Notes: a model not told the origin generated them from the letters alone. A DNA stretch of 64,000 nt from Phaffia rhodozyma (GCA_014706385.1 JACGZH010000006.1:620001-684000); one strand, 5' to 3'. Positions 36,685-49,842 are shown, counted from the first letter of the stretch. Translations and numbers: made by a program.

Positions 36685-39600
36685 TTATGATCGACTTGTA
36701 GAAGATCGTCCATGACCGGTGTTGGAAGGCGTAAGAGAAGAAGGAGGTAGGTACGCCCTTCGGCCGTCGTCGCCAGAAGCAGACGATGACATTGGCGACG
36801 CGTTTCCCGTCGCTCGACGAGGCGAAGGCGGAGGATCGATCGATTGAGTATGTTGAGAGGCGTAAGATTGTTGAGAACCCGACTGATGATTTGAACCCAG
36901 ACGCAGGAGGGAAGCATGGTCTTGACCCGGGGAAGCCCAACTAGTTGGCCGAGGTTGAATGCTTTCAGCAGGAGATTGGCGGCCTTCAACTCCAGTGAAC
37001 ACTGAGGGAACTGGTTGACTCGATAGGGTGTTCGCCATCTCGGACAGGTTAGTATCCGATTGGTAGGAAGCCAACCGAGTTCCTGGAAGCGTGGATTCTG
37101 TTTTTGGAGGAAGTGGCGGTGGACGACTTGCCTGTCTACGATGCTCTTGGATCTGAACATGTATCTGACGAGGTGACAGGCAAGATGAAAACAGAATATT
37201 AGGCACGCACACCATCAAACCAAGACCACAATAGAGACCCAAACGTACTTTCGAGCATATCTTCAGCATCTCTTTAGGTGGTAATTCCAGATTTTTCTCG
37301 AAGAAGTCTACCAGGTTATCATCCAGATACCGATCCAACTCGTCTGGTACGGTGTAGAATTCGTCTTGCATCTGCAGCAGTGTTGTCACAGCTCGGATGG
37401 CGACGAAGCTTTCATCCTTCAGAGGGTTTCCGCCCTTCGAGTAAAGAATACTAGGCGTGATAACGGTGGCCAGATTGTGAAGATCCATCTTGCTACCCGT
37501 CTCTTCATCCACGTGAGAGAAGGAAGCGACCCATTTGAGAAAGACAAACAAGATCTCCATAGTGTCTCGATTGTACCGCGGGAGGAGGCATACGATAAGA
37601 TGCAAGTAGCGCTTGCGTTCAGCGTCGGTAGAAAGAGCTGAGAAAAAGTTGGAAAGAAGGTCGAAAAAGTAAACAAACAAAACGTATCTGGTTCTGACAT
37701 ATATGATTGTGAGAAATACGAACATTGAGATTGACAGAACAAACGCTGAAGTCGATATGTGAGCAGAGGTTCCGGGAGTTGACGGAGGAACTTCTTCAAG
37801 AGTGCCGCTAGCTGAACCGGGTTCTCATCCGCAAAGTTTACGCTAGTTGGGTCTCGGTCGAGAGCTTCGGTAATCTCATTCAGACGTCTGATATTTCCAT
37901 TCTTTCGGAAAATACCCTCCACCGACATATCTGTGTTGACAAGGAGATCGGATGATGATGATAAGATGAATAGATGTGAGCGTTTAGAGGTAGCAAACTC
38001 AACCTGACAAGAACAACGTACCCATTTGTTTCATAGCTGCGATGGTATCTTCTACTATACTAGGCACTTTTAGGTGAGCCGACGTGGCACCCAATACAGA
38101 ATCGGAACCGACACGTTCGGCGAGTTGGTCGAGAGGTACACCAAAGACACCTGGACCAATATCGAGAGAACGACAAGAATTGTAAGACATGTTTGATAAA
38201 TCTTAACAGGAAAGAAAGCTCAACTCGTATTTTGATGGAACATAGAATCGCTTACCAGTCTTTTTGACCTCTTCTTTCTTCTTCCCACCTTTAAACAGCT
38301 TGTTCCAAAAGGTGTTCTTCTTTGACATCAGTTCGAGTACGTCATCTAGTACCAGCACCTCGTTTAGCGCAGATTTTTGAATTTGCAGTAGCGCGAAGTA
38401 CTTGATGATGAGCGCCTTGACAGGAGACAATTCTGCAACAAGTTTCTGGTCACTCTGATAGACTGGTCGTTGTTCGACTCTCGCATGTTCTGCTTCAACC
38501 AGCTGGGAGACATCTCCTAACGTCAGGTGGTCGTCGAACTTCTGTAGCGTCTCTTCTACAGCCGAAGGGTAAGGATACGTTGCCTGCCCAAGGTCCGGGG
38601 ATGGCTCATTGATGATTCGAACTGAGGTGTTGTTCCTCGCGAACGAAGGTCTGATGACAGAAAGCGAAGAGGACGCTCGAGATCCTTCTCTCGAGTTGGA
38701 GAAACCAGGAGATAGGTCCCTTTGTTGGTTCAACGGGCGTGAGGAAGAACGAGATGTAGGCTGAGAATCTAAATGTGCAGTCGAGATCTGTGAACGAGTT
38801 GGACGAGGGGCTTGGACATCAACCGACGGGGAGTATGGTGTGCTCGGCGCAGGCAGACCTTCAATCAGACTATTGTTGTTTGAGGCCTTAGAAGAGGTTG
38901 TCGAGATCGGAGGTATGGGAACATTCGATTTTGCCACCTTGCCCGCAGGACTTTCGACCACTTTCGATCGTTTAGGTACCATAGCTGCTGTAGAAGAGAT
39001 TTTTCGGTCCAAGCTACCCGACTTGACCAATTTGACATCCGAGTCCAGGTGAGCCTCAGTTGTACCCAAAGATGTTCGACGCGGACCTTGAGAAGTCGAG
39101 AATTTGATAGCAGCTATCGATCAAATAAAAACAAGCAAAGAGGATCAACACATCAGAACAAAGGATAACGTTCAAAGAAATAAAGTGCAAACTAAGGTGC
39201 GAATAAGGAATTACGTACATGGTGAAAGCGGGGCAACTCCTTTTGATCTGAGATACAAGAACAGCCTTCTCAACGCCGCGTTCAGAAGGAAAGCAAATTG
39301 CTCCAACCTGGTGACTGCCTCAAATCCTCTCAAGCAACTTTGATCGCCATGATCGACGCAAAAAATCTTGTCCGGCAAGAACAGAGGCGAGGACTTCGCC
39401 AGCGGTTTCGTCGACGAGAACACGAAGGCCGAAAGATCGGGTGGTGGTCTATACACGCTACTGGAGCTTTTGACCACAGATGAAGACGTGTTGCCGTCTT
39501 TGTCGACTTTGCTTTCTTTGACGGGTGGGAGAGCGGCTACTTTGCCACAGGTCGAACACTTTATACATGATCCGTGCCAATGGGGGAAAATCCCTAGCCG

Positions 39601-42600
39601 AACACAATCCTCCTCGACCGGCTTCCTGCACATCACGCAGAGATCTAGTGGGACATCTCCTACTCCTGGATCTGCCCTAATGAGGGACTCTCCGCCGTCA
39701 AATACGAACAGACTGCTGTACCCATAATTGTACTTGTCGATCTGAGCTGGTCCAGGAGGGTCGGTTGAAACAGAATATGTACCAGTCTGGTCGTTGGTCG
39801 TACCCGCGTCTTGGGCGGTCGGTTTCTTTTCAGAGTTCCGGCGTTTGAGCAGCCGTCGACGTCTAGCAGCAGGATCTCCCCCATCATGAGCGAGTCGCGC
39901 CAGTCGATCGAGGAACCCAACGAGCGCCGCTCGGTTGGCGTATTCTCGTTCGAGTTTCAGTGCTCCAGTGAGAGCTATCCGGATGAGAATCTTCAAGTAG
40001 TGCGCCAGCCGAGTCACTAACGCCAACAGGTCGTCTGTAATTCCAGTCGCTCTCCAGCTCTCAGTCTCATGGGTATGAGCAAGAAGCGAAAAGAAATTCA
40101 CGGTCGTCCGACAAAGAAGTTTCGCTTCCCTGACATGAGACATACCTGTGTTTGTTTCAATCGAATTTTGGACCGACCTAGGGTCAGATTGACTTTCTCC
40201 TCAGGCGAGAGATGTGAAGAGAATGATAGACAGATGAATATATCAAGCCACGTACCCTTCGCATCAGCTGTCAGAAAATGTCTCTCGAGCTCGTCGATAC
40301 TCGCGAAGAGAACCTCGACATGGAAAATGAACATCTCCGCCATCGCCACGGCCTCCATGTATAGACAGTTGCTGACCCTGGTAAGCATCTCAGAGATGCA
40401 CGCAGCTGAGCTTTCTTCAAAGGCGGAAAGCACGGTCCAGACTCGATTGACCTGATGTTCCATCTCTTGTTGCTTCACCTTGAGTGACTCGGCCGTCTCA
40501 CTTTCGTCTCGATCAGACGATGAGAAACTTGAGGGTGTATCGGCAAAGCGGGACTGAAGTTTGACGTTCCAAAACTAGACAAATACAAAGATTCAAGATG
40601 GAATGTTGAGTTTGACAAAGTGTGGATTTCTTTACATATCAACTTCTCACTATCTGATATACACAACTACTTACTTTTTGGATCATATAACACTCAGGGT
40701 GCCAGCACTCGTCCTTTTGATTCCTGTTGACTTCCACAAATTGCTTCAAGATTGCCACTCCGCAACCAACACATTTCGTAGCAAACCGCGTGCTGTAGTG
40801 GAAATGGCAGTCTATAGAACGGCATGTTCGAAATTGAAAGGAAAGACGCGGTATCAGATTCGACGGAACGAATCGGCTCGCGCCTCGAAATTTTGACCGA
40901 ATAAACTAGAGCAAGTGAAAAGGACTCACAGACGTTTCCATCGTACTCATAATATGAGTCTTGAGATCCAAACACGGTTGGGCAAACCGAACAGGTAAAG
41001 TGTTCGACATGAAACTTTTTCTCTATATACGTGTCCCAGAAGTCAACAATACATGACAACGCAGGAGCACGCGCAAATACACCAAAATGAGGTTGGTTCG
41101 GTTCAGATACACGGACGCGAAACCAGTCTGTCAGATTATGTTGCTTTGAAACTTACGACAAGCAGTGATATAGCTTCCTCTAAGTGCCGTCCCACACGTG
41201 TTGCAAATCAGATCGAGCCGTCGGAAATAGTCTGTTTCGCATAACGGGTACTGCTTTCCGTCTTTGGCCTCCACTGGAAAGAACTTGGCAGCCACAACGA
41301 CTTTGCAATCCTGCGAGATAGAAAACCGACCGAAGAGAGACGTAAAAGGAGATAAGAAAAAGCAGAGATAGTTAGGTATGATAAAATATAGAGCGAAAGG
41401 ACGAGATGTTCAAGCTCCAAGACTCACCTGGCATCTGAAGCAATCCAAGTGATAGACCATGTTCAATGCTCTGACAAATGGACCAGTGACAGATTGTCCA
41501 CAATTTCCACAAGGTGTCGGCTGGGCCCCTGGGGTATTCTGGCCTGATCTACTTTCTTTGATAGGAACGGTCGAGCCCGAGTGGGTATTCCCGCTGCTCG
41601 TGTATGACAAGGCGGATGACGAATCAACCGGCCCGAGCTTGTAACTGGTCCACTGGGAGTTTGAGCTTTGTGCTCCACCTCCGCCGTGAGAATGAGATAT
41701 TGTCGTTCGAGACTGCTGAGAGATCGATCTGTGAAAGCTGGGGGGAGAACAAGGGGTCGCAGAGGGTGACTGGGCAGGTTGAGGGCCACTGGGTATATCG
41801 GACGGATTGGAGAGCGGAGTGTCTGACCGAGAGATGGAATTCGAGAAGAGTGGAGGCAGTTGAGACAGATTGGAAGATGACGAGGAAGACATCGATTCCC
41901 CTGGTGGCCCTCCTGCTCCTGCGCCGACACGACGAGGAGGCTTCGATCCCTCATTTGAATTCTGTGAATAGACCTGATGGGAGCTCGATCGTTGGTGGTA
42001 CATGGACGGTTGTCCCGCTGGTCGCCCATTCTTCTTGACGCCATGCTCGTCACGATCATAATCTTCATCAAGCCCAATGAATGTTTGACCAGGATACGAG
42101 GACGAGAGGAGACTACTGCCGTTTGTGCTCATCTCTTCGACCGACTCCACCTTTCTCGAACCTGAACCCAAATAAGCTAATCCATCGTCACTTTCGTTTC
42201 CCTCTTCATCATCATTGTCGTCTCTGTGCTTGTTTCTATGGCCGTCCCTACCAGTTCTACCTCCATCACCGCCACCACTGAAGTGATCAAAGTAGGGGTC
42301 TCGGGAAGAAAAAGTTGGCTGATGCCGGGAAGGAACGTTACTTGTGCTCGCTCGGATAGGTAGAACATCTGCCGATGAGATCCTAGAGTGTGAGCCTGGA
42401 GTCGGACTGGTTGATGACCGAGTTTGAACAGTCATTAGAGAACGAGGGGCAGAAAGGGAGCTATCAAAGAACGATGCAGAACCGCCGGTCGATGGTAGAG
42501 GTGGAGGAGGCGAAGAGGTCTGAATATTGAACACAGGTTGCTGCTGATGATGATAATGATACATGAACTGTTGTTGTTGTTGTTGCTGCTGGTGGTTTTG

Positions 42601-43212
42601 CTGGTGGCTCTGCTGTTGTTGTTGCTGCTCAAGTCGATAGGAGGTCAACGAAGGCGAAGGCGAGGGCGAAGGTCTCCCAGACGGTGAATGATCGTATCTC
42701 TGACTTTTAGCTAGCGGCACGTTCGAGGGTGATTGCCTGCCCGTCTTGAGGTTGGATGCATAGTCTGTATGCTGTTGCTGTTGTTGGTGATGGTTCGACT
42801 GAGGAGCATGGTTTTGAGGATGATAATCAGGGTGTGTGTGGTATTGTGAGGACGAGGGAGAAGGGGGATTGTATTCCTCAGCCGAACGAGTCGAGCTGAA
42901 CGAAGGTCGGGCGGTCGATGTTGATGTCAATGTTGAGGGCGATAACGGAGCTGAAGGTGAGGGTAGAGATGATTGGACGGAGAGTGAAGATCGTTGGCGA
43001 TGACCTTCCGAGTGTTGCTGCAGATGCATCTGGTGTAACTGCTGCTGCTGCTGCTGTTGTTGTCGTCGTTGTTGTTGTTGATGAAGATAATACGGTTGCT
43101 GACTATTTGGAGAACACGAACGGAACGAAGACGAAGACGGAGAAGATGCTCTACGAGCATCGTCCTCGTCTGGCCTAGTCGGGTGGGCAAGGTAGGAACC
43201 AAACGGATCCAT
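36685..43212 (-). CDS. LRG1: LIM-domain RhoGAP, Lrg1 type
   Basis: Eleven minus-strand exons (43212–41428, 41310–41157, 41022–40930, 40811–40675, 40574–40256, 40124–39219, 39113–38256, 38150–38022, 37930–37736, 37637–37249, 37164–36685) encode 1814 residues, well above yeast Lrg1 (about 1017). The first 560 residues are Ser/Pro/Gln-rich with long Gln runs. LIM domains follow: CGNCGQSV…CFRCQDC, CNTCGTAL…FTCSVCPTVFG, CVGCGVAIL…CWHPECY, and after a helical stretch another Cys/His cluster CVMCRKPV…CIKCSTCGK. The RhoGAP domain (about 1418–1610) has its arginine finger in EGIFRKNGNIRRLNEI, then FLRQLPEPLLTYRL and MDLHNLATVITPSIL. Lrg1 turns off Rho1 and restrains beta-1,3-glucan synthesis at growth sites. 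The tail is Ser/Pro-rich with PPPLPPK. Joins are supported throughout by conserved motifs. Confidence 0.94.
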
Positions 43213-44593
43213 AGCTTTTCCCTTTCCTTCAACTCAAGCGAGCGAATGAGTGAATGAGAAGGGTGGCTGGCTTGATTACCTACGTGGAGGGAAGGAAAGC
43301 ACGGGAGGCAGGACAGAAGCGTAATGAAACACAGTATGGCCGAGAGAGAATCTCACAGAGGGTATCCTCCTTGCTGTTTCTAATCTGATCAAGAAAGAGG
43401 AGAAAAAGAAAAGGACACCAGAGAATCGACTGGAAGAGATGGAGAAGGTGAGAAAAGGAGGGAGGAGAGAACGAAAGGAACCAAAAAGGCATATAATCCT
43501 CAAGAGGCGGCTAGCCAACCACCTGACTTGAATCTGGCCGATGTCCTTCTCTTTATTCCTGATCATCACTCTCTGTCTTTTGTCTTTTCGTCGTCCATCT
43601 GTTAATAATACGCATCGATATATGAGAACAGGCCAAGATTGAACAGTTGGGTAATAATCGAGGTAGTGTCATTGGGATGAGAGCGACAGGAACAGAAACC
43701 ATCGGTTATTTCTTAGCTCGATAGAGACTATTCTCGTTTTTTGCTTTCTAATCTTACCATCAGCTACATCTTTCCAAGCCGACACAAAGAACAAACTGTC
43801 TTTTGATGAACCCACTCTAACCGGTTTCTTCTTCTTTGTTTTGTGGCGACGTTGTCAAGTTAAATGCATATGGAGGAGGCCCTTGTATGTTTAGTCCACC
43901 AAGGTGGTTTATCACACACAGACACCCGAGAAGAAGATGAAAAGATGATCCAGCAAAGAAATCACAAGGGGAAGAGTTGGCAGGATACGAAAAGCAGTAT
44001 GAAAGCAAGAACTGTAAAGAGTTGTACAGCGCATAGAGGAAATGTAAACGGACGACAGAGTGTGCCTGGAGGACTAGGTCGAAACTGTATGATGGAAAGA
44101 ATTGATACAGTAGAAACCCGGAGGGATAAAGAACGAGAGAGAGGTAGGGGATAAGAGCAAGACGAATGAAGAGAGCGACGAGCTTAGATGAATCAAGAAA
44201 GATGGAACGACTAGAACAGTATGCAGAAGGTTGAAGATGATTGTAAGGCAATTGAGTTAGCAAAGCGGAAAAAAAAAAACTTTAGTTGGTATCCAAGAAT
44301 GTATATAGATATGAACGGAAAAGGTTAAGGTGATCCAACAAAGCAGACAAGAGACGAAGCAGAGGAAAGAAGGGGATGTACAGATTGTCGTTCATCTGTG
44401 TGTTCCACCCAGTATAGCAGTGTATGCAGGCAAGTAAAGGAGTGAACTTTACCCATATCTAGCCAAGTAGCGAATTGAAAGACAGAAGGGTTGAACAGAA
44501 GAAGTAAAGGGGCAGGACAAGAGAGAGAGAGCTAAAGGGAAAAAAGAGACGACAAGAGAGAATCAGAGAAACACCTGCACCAGGTGTAATCGC
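43213..44593. other. Intergenic, 1.4 kb, tandem minus-strand genes
   Basis: It holds the promoter and leader of the LIM–RhoGAP gene and the 3' flank of the Hsp20-domain gene. Bases 43400–43480 and 44100–44560 are rich in GA on the plus strand. No gene, RNA or mobile element is recognised. Confidence 0.45.
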
Positions 44594-46600
44594 TCAGAAC
44601 TGGAATCGGTCTGCCCTGTCCCTCGCTCGCTTGATCTGGTCGACCAAATCCGGGCAGAATCCAGCGAATGTCAACCGGCTGACTTCGTTCTCAATCAAAC
44701 GATCCTTCTCCTTCAGTTCTTGTTCCATCTTTGATTCAGACAGCGTACCCCCTTTATCGTTCGCTCGAAGGAAGCCGCCGACATCGGTAGGTTCGACCTC
44801 CAATCCTTCATCTAATCGAAGTGATTGCAGAGGCGCCCGAACAGGGTACTGGAAATGCCCCGGTGGACTAGACGCAGATCGGCCGGTCGGCTGGAACAAG
44901 CCTGAGCTCAGGGACGAGCCGGCGGCCGCATTCTTATTGAGAGTCAAGTCCGGAGCGGCAGACCGATAGAATCCGGCAGGAGGAATCTGTCGGTCATCCT
45001 CGAAGGTGGGCGAGCTGGCTCGATTGAAGAGCGAAGTGAACGATCGCTCGTGAAGTGATCCGGAAGAGACGTGCCTTCTTCGTTGAACGGTCACTCGAAG
45101 GTATGATCCATCAAACCTGTCAAGATGTAGCAAAGTGAGATCAAATCTGTCAGATACCGTGTGCACATGCTGCACTTCTACCACGAAAGGAGTGAACTAA
45201 CTGGGCACGGATCCCAGACATACTGACGTCTGGGCCAAATGAGACCTTGCGCTCAAAGTGAGCTGTCCAGGAGGAAAGAAGAATAGAAGGATAAGTATTA
45301 TTGTCAACGAATGGTAAGCAAGAGGATGGGCAATTCATGAGAAGAGAACATACCACTGCCTTCGCCCCATCGATCGGCAAGAATATGAAGCGTTCGTCTG
45401 GACTTGCTCGTCAATGTGATACAGTCCAAGCTGAGATTCGCAAAAATATCGACTTGAATTAGGCAACGAGCCAACACACATACCTTGAAATAGAGATAGA
45501 AAAGAAAGTAAGGAAATCTTACGAGAATCCTGGAAGGCAGGCCACAACCACATAAGCGTCATCCGTCGTTTCGATCACGATGTTTCCCGGATCCGACATC
45601 AGATCCAGCTCGTCCTCGCCTTTCCCATCCGCTCCTAACAAATACGGTCTCGGTACTACTGGCATTGAGATCGAGCAACTTGAGCTAGCCGAGTGGGTCG
45701 ATGATGCCGAGGAAACATCCGAGTAAACGGACGAACGCCAACCAAGAGACGACGAAAGATCAGGGGAACCATTAGAGGAAACCGTAGAGGCCGCACAGGT
45801 AGGTGAGTGAAGCTGAGACAAAGATGGGCTGGACACATTATCGGCTAGGTTGGTCGAGACAAGATTACTATTGATCGAGCCTGATGGTGGGCAGACGTTT
45901 GAGGGTATGGGCAATACTGCTGATGAAGGAAAGTAGGAAGAGGACAGAGATGACCTAGCAAAAGGAAAGACAAAAAATTCCATATAATCAGTCATGATGA
46001 TGACGACAAATATAAGAAGCAAATTAAACAGGGTACTGCTAGAAAGGACAAGACTCACCCTAGAGGGATTGTATTCTCTACTTCTGGTGAGATAACAAAA
46101 GGATGGTTTGCATATCCCTTATTGGTCCCCTGGGTCATCGATGGAGGATGTTCATTCTTTGGTGTTTTCTCCTCTCTCGGCCCAAGATCGGATCCTTTGT
46201 ACTCTGGCCAACCGAGAGAAAGCTTCCGGTCATGTTCCCAATCGGCTGTATGCAGACTCGAAGAATCCGTTCCTGTATCTACAGAAGACGTAAACGAAGG
46301 CAGAGATGCATAGGATGAAGAAGCGGATGAAGTGACGGAGTCTGACTGAATCTGGGATGAAGGAGGGGAAGTTGAGGTAGTCTCCCTGTTGTTGTTGGTG
46401 GTGGTGGCGGAGAGCGCAAATGGTTGTTTCTGCCAATTGCTGCTCGCTGCCGTCGAGGAAGGCTGGGACTGTGGACTTGAAGAAAGAGTCTCGTTTGGTG
46501 GAGACGAAGTGAATCTGAATGGACTCTGACAGATCAACGTCGATGGGGACGAGCCCGAAGGTGAACGTGCATGGAATGAGCTAGGAAACTTGAACGGCAT
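44594..46600 (-). CDS. Hsp20/alpha-crystallin-domain protein with long disordered flanks
   Basis: Five minus-strand exons (46600–46059, 45954–45523, 45430–45354, 45262–45202, 45116–44594) encode 544 residues. The first 295 residues are Ser/Thr/Pro-rich low complexity. The alpha-crystallin-like domain spans about 300–385: NIVIETTDDAYVVVACLPGF, then CITLTSKSRRTLHILADRWG, HFERKVSFGPDVSMSGIRAQ and FDGSYLRVTVQRR. The beta-strand pattern, the LPGF turn and the G-x-L-x-V-like end (GSYLRVTV) fit the Hsp20 fold. True small heat-shock proteins are 150–250 residues, so this is a large relative and need not be a chaperone. The C-terminal 150 residues are Ser-rich and end in a charged helix (KMEQELKEKDRLIENEV). 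I do not know its function. Confidence 0.8.
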
Positions 46601-48035
46601 CCGGGGATGGAAGATAGATAAGGAAGGTCCGTCAAATGGTTGTTCTTGAGGCGAAGAGAGACAAGTATTTGAACGAGTCGGGTGTGGTGTGTGTATGTGT
46701 ATGTGTATGTGCGTGGGTGTGTATGCAAGACGACGGAATTGGAGAATTCGTCGAGCTAGAGTCGAGAAGATTCGTGGAAAAGATTAAGAATCAAAGGGAT
46801 CTCGAGTCTTGGGTGATGACAGGATCTGAGATATTACCTATAAGCGAAAGATCGGTAGACCGGGTATGTGTGTGAGTGTGTGTTATGAGACGATTGAACA
46901 ACGTCAGGTCCGGTTGAGAAGAGAGTTTTCCAAAGCGTTTACTTGCTCAAGAACTGAAAGGTCCTGGCGTTCCAACTAGACAATGGAGTAAGGAGCGATA
47001 TGAGTGGATGGCTGAATGGATCCCTTGCGGTAGGTGTCAACAGACCAACGGGTGAGCGAGTTGAATGAACTGAAGATTCGTCCCGGCTTGCTAACTGTTT
47101 TTCGTGTTTCTTGCCTGTTGTGATTTTCAAGCGTGTCGTTTTCTGTTCAATTCTCTTTTCGATTTTGTTCGTCTCTTCGCTTTTTTCTTTACTCTTTTTC
47201 TCTTCTCTTTTCTTCCTCGTTAAGTGGTTGGTCTTCCGGCTTGATTTGGCAAATAAATAGATACACAAGTGAGAGAGAGAAAAAAGAAGCAAAGAGCAAA
47301 GAGCAAAGAGCAAAGGGCAAAGAGGGATCGGAGAAACGGAAAAAAGATTAAATGGCTTGGAGGATCGTCAGCTGGTAGCCCCGTTAAAATATCAGATTAT
47401 TCCGCGGGGCTACCCGGATGCTGTGTGACGATCGTCGTTTAGCCTCCTTCATTCGTTGATCTCTGTTTCTTCTGTCCCCTGTTCTGTCACTATTCACCTA
47501 GTAAGCTCCACATCCGACCGACCTAAACAAGTGATTACATCAAAATTACATCAAGGTTTTACATAGGATCCATTCCGCCACTCCGTCTCAGTGAGATGGA
47601 GAAAAATGAAAGCTAGAGAGACAGGGAGATGCACACACATGCACGGATACACGAAAGAAGGCATCTCTATCCGTCATATATGACCTGTTATTACATCTGT
47701 CTCCTTGAGTTCACACTCTAATTTCGAGCGGATTGTGGGGACCTGCTGCGCCTACTTGTCGTCGTTCCACGTCCATCGCTTGCCCCTCACTCTCCATGTA
47801 TTCTTGCTTTCACATTTGACACACATACGGGAACAAACACACAGACACACAGGCAGATTGACAAACACCGCAGTATAGTATAACAGTTTTTTTTTAAGGA
47901 GAACATTTCTTTCCAAAGACATGATTAAGGGAGAGTCACATAGGAAACAATCAATTCAACAAGCTAGGGAAGGGAAAAAGAAACACAGCGGGAAAAAAAC
48001 TCGAGGAAACAGAAGCGGGAAAAAGCAGACAGCGC
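46601..48035. other. Intergenic, 1.4 kb, with TG repeats and a hairpin
   Basis: It holds the promoter of the Hsp20-domain gene and the 3' flank of the RRM gene. A TG/TATG-rich microsatellite lies at about 46683–46722 and a second TG patch at about 46865–46885. An AGAGCAA-type heptamer repeat lies at about 47289–47327. A two-part inverted repeat is listed separately. No coding gene is recognised. Confidence 0.5.
47363..47433. repeat. Two-part inverted repeat (hairpin)
   Basis: GGTAGCCCCG (47374–47383) pairs perfectly with CGGGGCTACC (47405–47414) around a 21-base AT-rich loop. Outside them, GATCGTCA (47363–47370) pairs with TGACGATC (47426–47433). This makes a 10-bp inner stem and an 8-bp outer stem separated by an asymmetric internal loop. 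It could be a structured RNA, a terminator or the remains of a small inverted-repeat element. Confidence 0.75.
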
Positions 48036-49842
48036 TTAGTACTGTCCACCGTAGGACTGCTGCTGTCCGTAAGACTGCTGCTGACCGTAGGACTGCTGTC
48101 CTCCGTATCCTCCTCCTCCTCCTCCTCCGTAGGAAGACTGGGGAGGGTTGGACATGTTGACCTTGGAAACCAAAACATCTCAGGTCAGTGATCTACACCA
48201 GTTGTCAAGAACGATCATTCTTACTCACTCGGAGTCGTCGTCCCTCAACCTCCTGGTCGTTGAGGCCGTTGATGGCGGCGTCAGCCTCCTGCTGGGAAGA
48301 GAAGGTGATGAAAGCGAATCCTCGGGATCGACCAGTCTCTCGGTCCTTGGCAACAGAGACAGAGGTAACCTGTCCGAACTGAGAGAAGGTCTGGGAGAGG
48401 GACTGCTCATCGGAAGACCACGAGAGGTTTCCGACGTAAAGCTTGGTGCCGGCGTCACCACCGGCGTTGTATCCACCTCGGGGGGCGGAGTTGTAACCAC
48501 TCTGGTAACCACCAGACTGCTGCTGCTGGTATCCCTGGGAAGCACCTCCGAAACCGCCGGCTGAATAGAAATCATCATGTTAACATGGAAGAGCATCAGA
48601 ATTAAGCCAGCTTTGAGCAGAAACTACTAACCACCTCCGTTTCGGTCACCGTTGGCGAGGTTGATCTGAAAATTAATTAAGGGCAAGGGCAAGAATGTTT
48701 AACATGGGTGTATGCACTGTAACGCCTCAGGGGAATACTGTGACGTACTCGGAGCTGTCGGCCCTCGATCTCCTGCTCGTTAAGAGCCTGAATGGCAGCC
48801 TGGGCCTCGCTCTCCTGGGAGAAGGTCTGATGGGAAAGAAAATATGTATGAAACCTTAGAGATGAGGAAAAAACAGAAGCCCGGAGAAGGGCGATTGCCT
48901 CCAGGTGTGACGACTTACAACGAAACCGAAACCTCGGGATCGACCGGTCTCTCGATCCTTCATGACAATGCACTATTGAGACAGCATGTGTACAACGTGA
49001 AGAAGTAACAAAGTTTTGCATGAACCCATATTGATGAGATATGATGAGTCGTTTTAGATTTCGAGTCGACATGACGGCCAAGAAGATTGAAGAATTTTTT
49101 TCAACACGATGGTTATATGCAAGCCAAGATGACAGTGAATTGTTTCCAAGGACGCAAGATCAAAAACGTTCGAGAGAGCAAACCAAGTGATCCAAGTTGA
49201 AAATTGAGCAGCATTTGATAGCCAAAGACGAAGCGAGCAGGTCGATGACAGCCATGAGCGTAACGAGTAGTAGGGGAAGATGGAAAGCAAGGTAAAAGGT
49301 AACAAAGAGAGCGTGTATCAGAAAGCCGCCAGCGAAGCATGCACAAGCAAAACAGCGTCGACCATGACCAAGCAACGACAGGTCGAGGCACGTGATGACA
49401 ATGAGAGAGAAAAGACAAGCAGAGACAAGAACCCACGTCCTGGATGCTTCCGTAGGGCTGGAAAGTCTGAGCAAGGGAGTCATCAGTGAAAGACCAGGAC
49501 TAAGAAAAATCGAATATACCAAGATTCGGTTCAAACAAGTCATTCATTAGGATTTTCAAAGATCAAGGATGTCAAATAGTTTGTAACAGCTTTGTAAAAG
49601 GAATGCATACAAGGTTTCCTAGAAAAGAAAGAAAAGAACAATAGGAACGAATTAGTAATGATCTAGTCACATGGAATCTGAGAGCTTTTGTTCTTGAATC
49701 GAAAGTTTTTTCTTCTCGATCCTCGTTCCACAAGAGCCATCTCTTTTCTTCTTTGATAGAGAAAAAGCCACACATATACACATCACATATCCAGAAACCA
49801 GTGAACAAGAAAACACTCACCGACGTAAAGCTTGGCGGCCAT
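48036..49842 (-). CDS. Glycine/glutamine-rich protein with two RRM domains
   Basis: Eight minus-strand exons (49842–49821, 49618–49611, 49499–49437, 48972–48919, 48826–48749, 48665–48632, 48560–48229, 48161–48036) encode 238 residues. RRM1 (about 4–80) has RNP2 LYVGNLSW and RNP1 SRGFGFVTF. RRM2 (about 121–197) has LYVGNLSW and SRGFAFITF. Between them is a GYQQQQSGGY-type spacer, and the tail is Gly/Tyr/Gln-rich (GGGGGGGYGGQQSYGQQQ). Such proteins bind single-stranded RNA and act in splicing, transport or stress granules; the exact role is unknown. Exon 2 is only 8 nt (Gly-Asn-Leu). The first four exons match the RRM gene at 55099 in sequence and in most intron positions. The 48973–49436 intron is 464 nt, the longest in the window. 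Confidence 0.93.

Noticed and set aside
36441..37160. 239-codon minus-strand frame overlapping the LIM–RhoGAP tail
   Set aside because: It is a different frame of the last RhoGAP exon and its 3' flank; the true frame continues from the conserved RhoGAP core.
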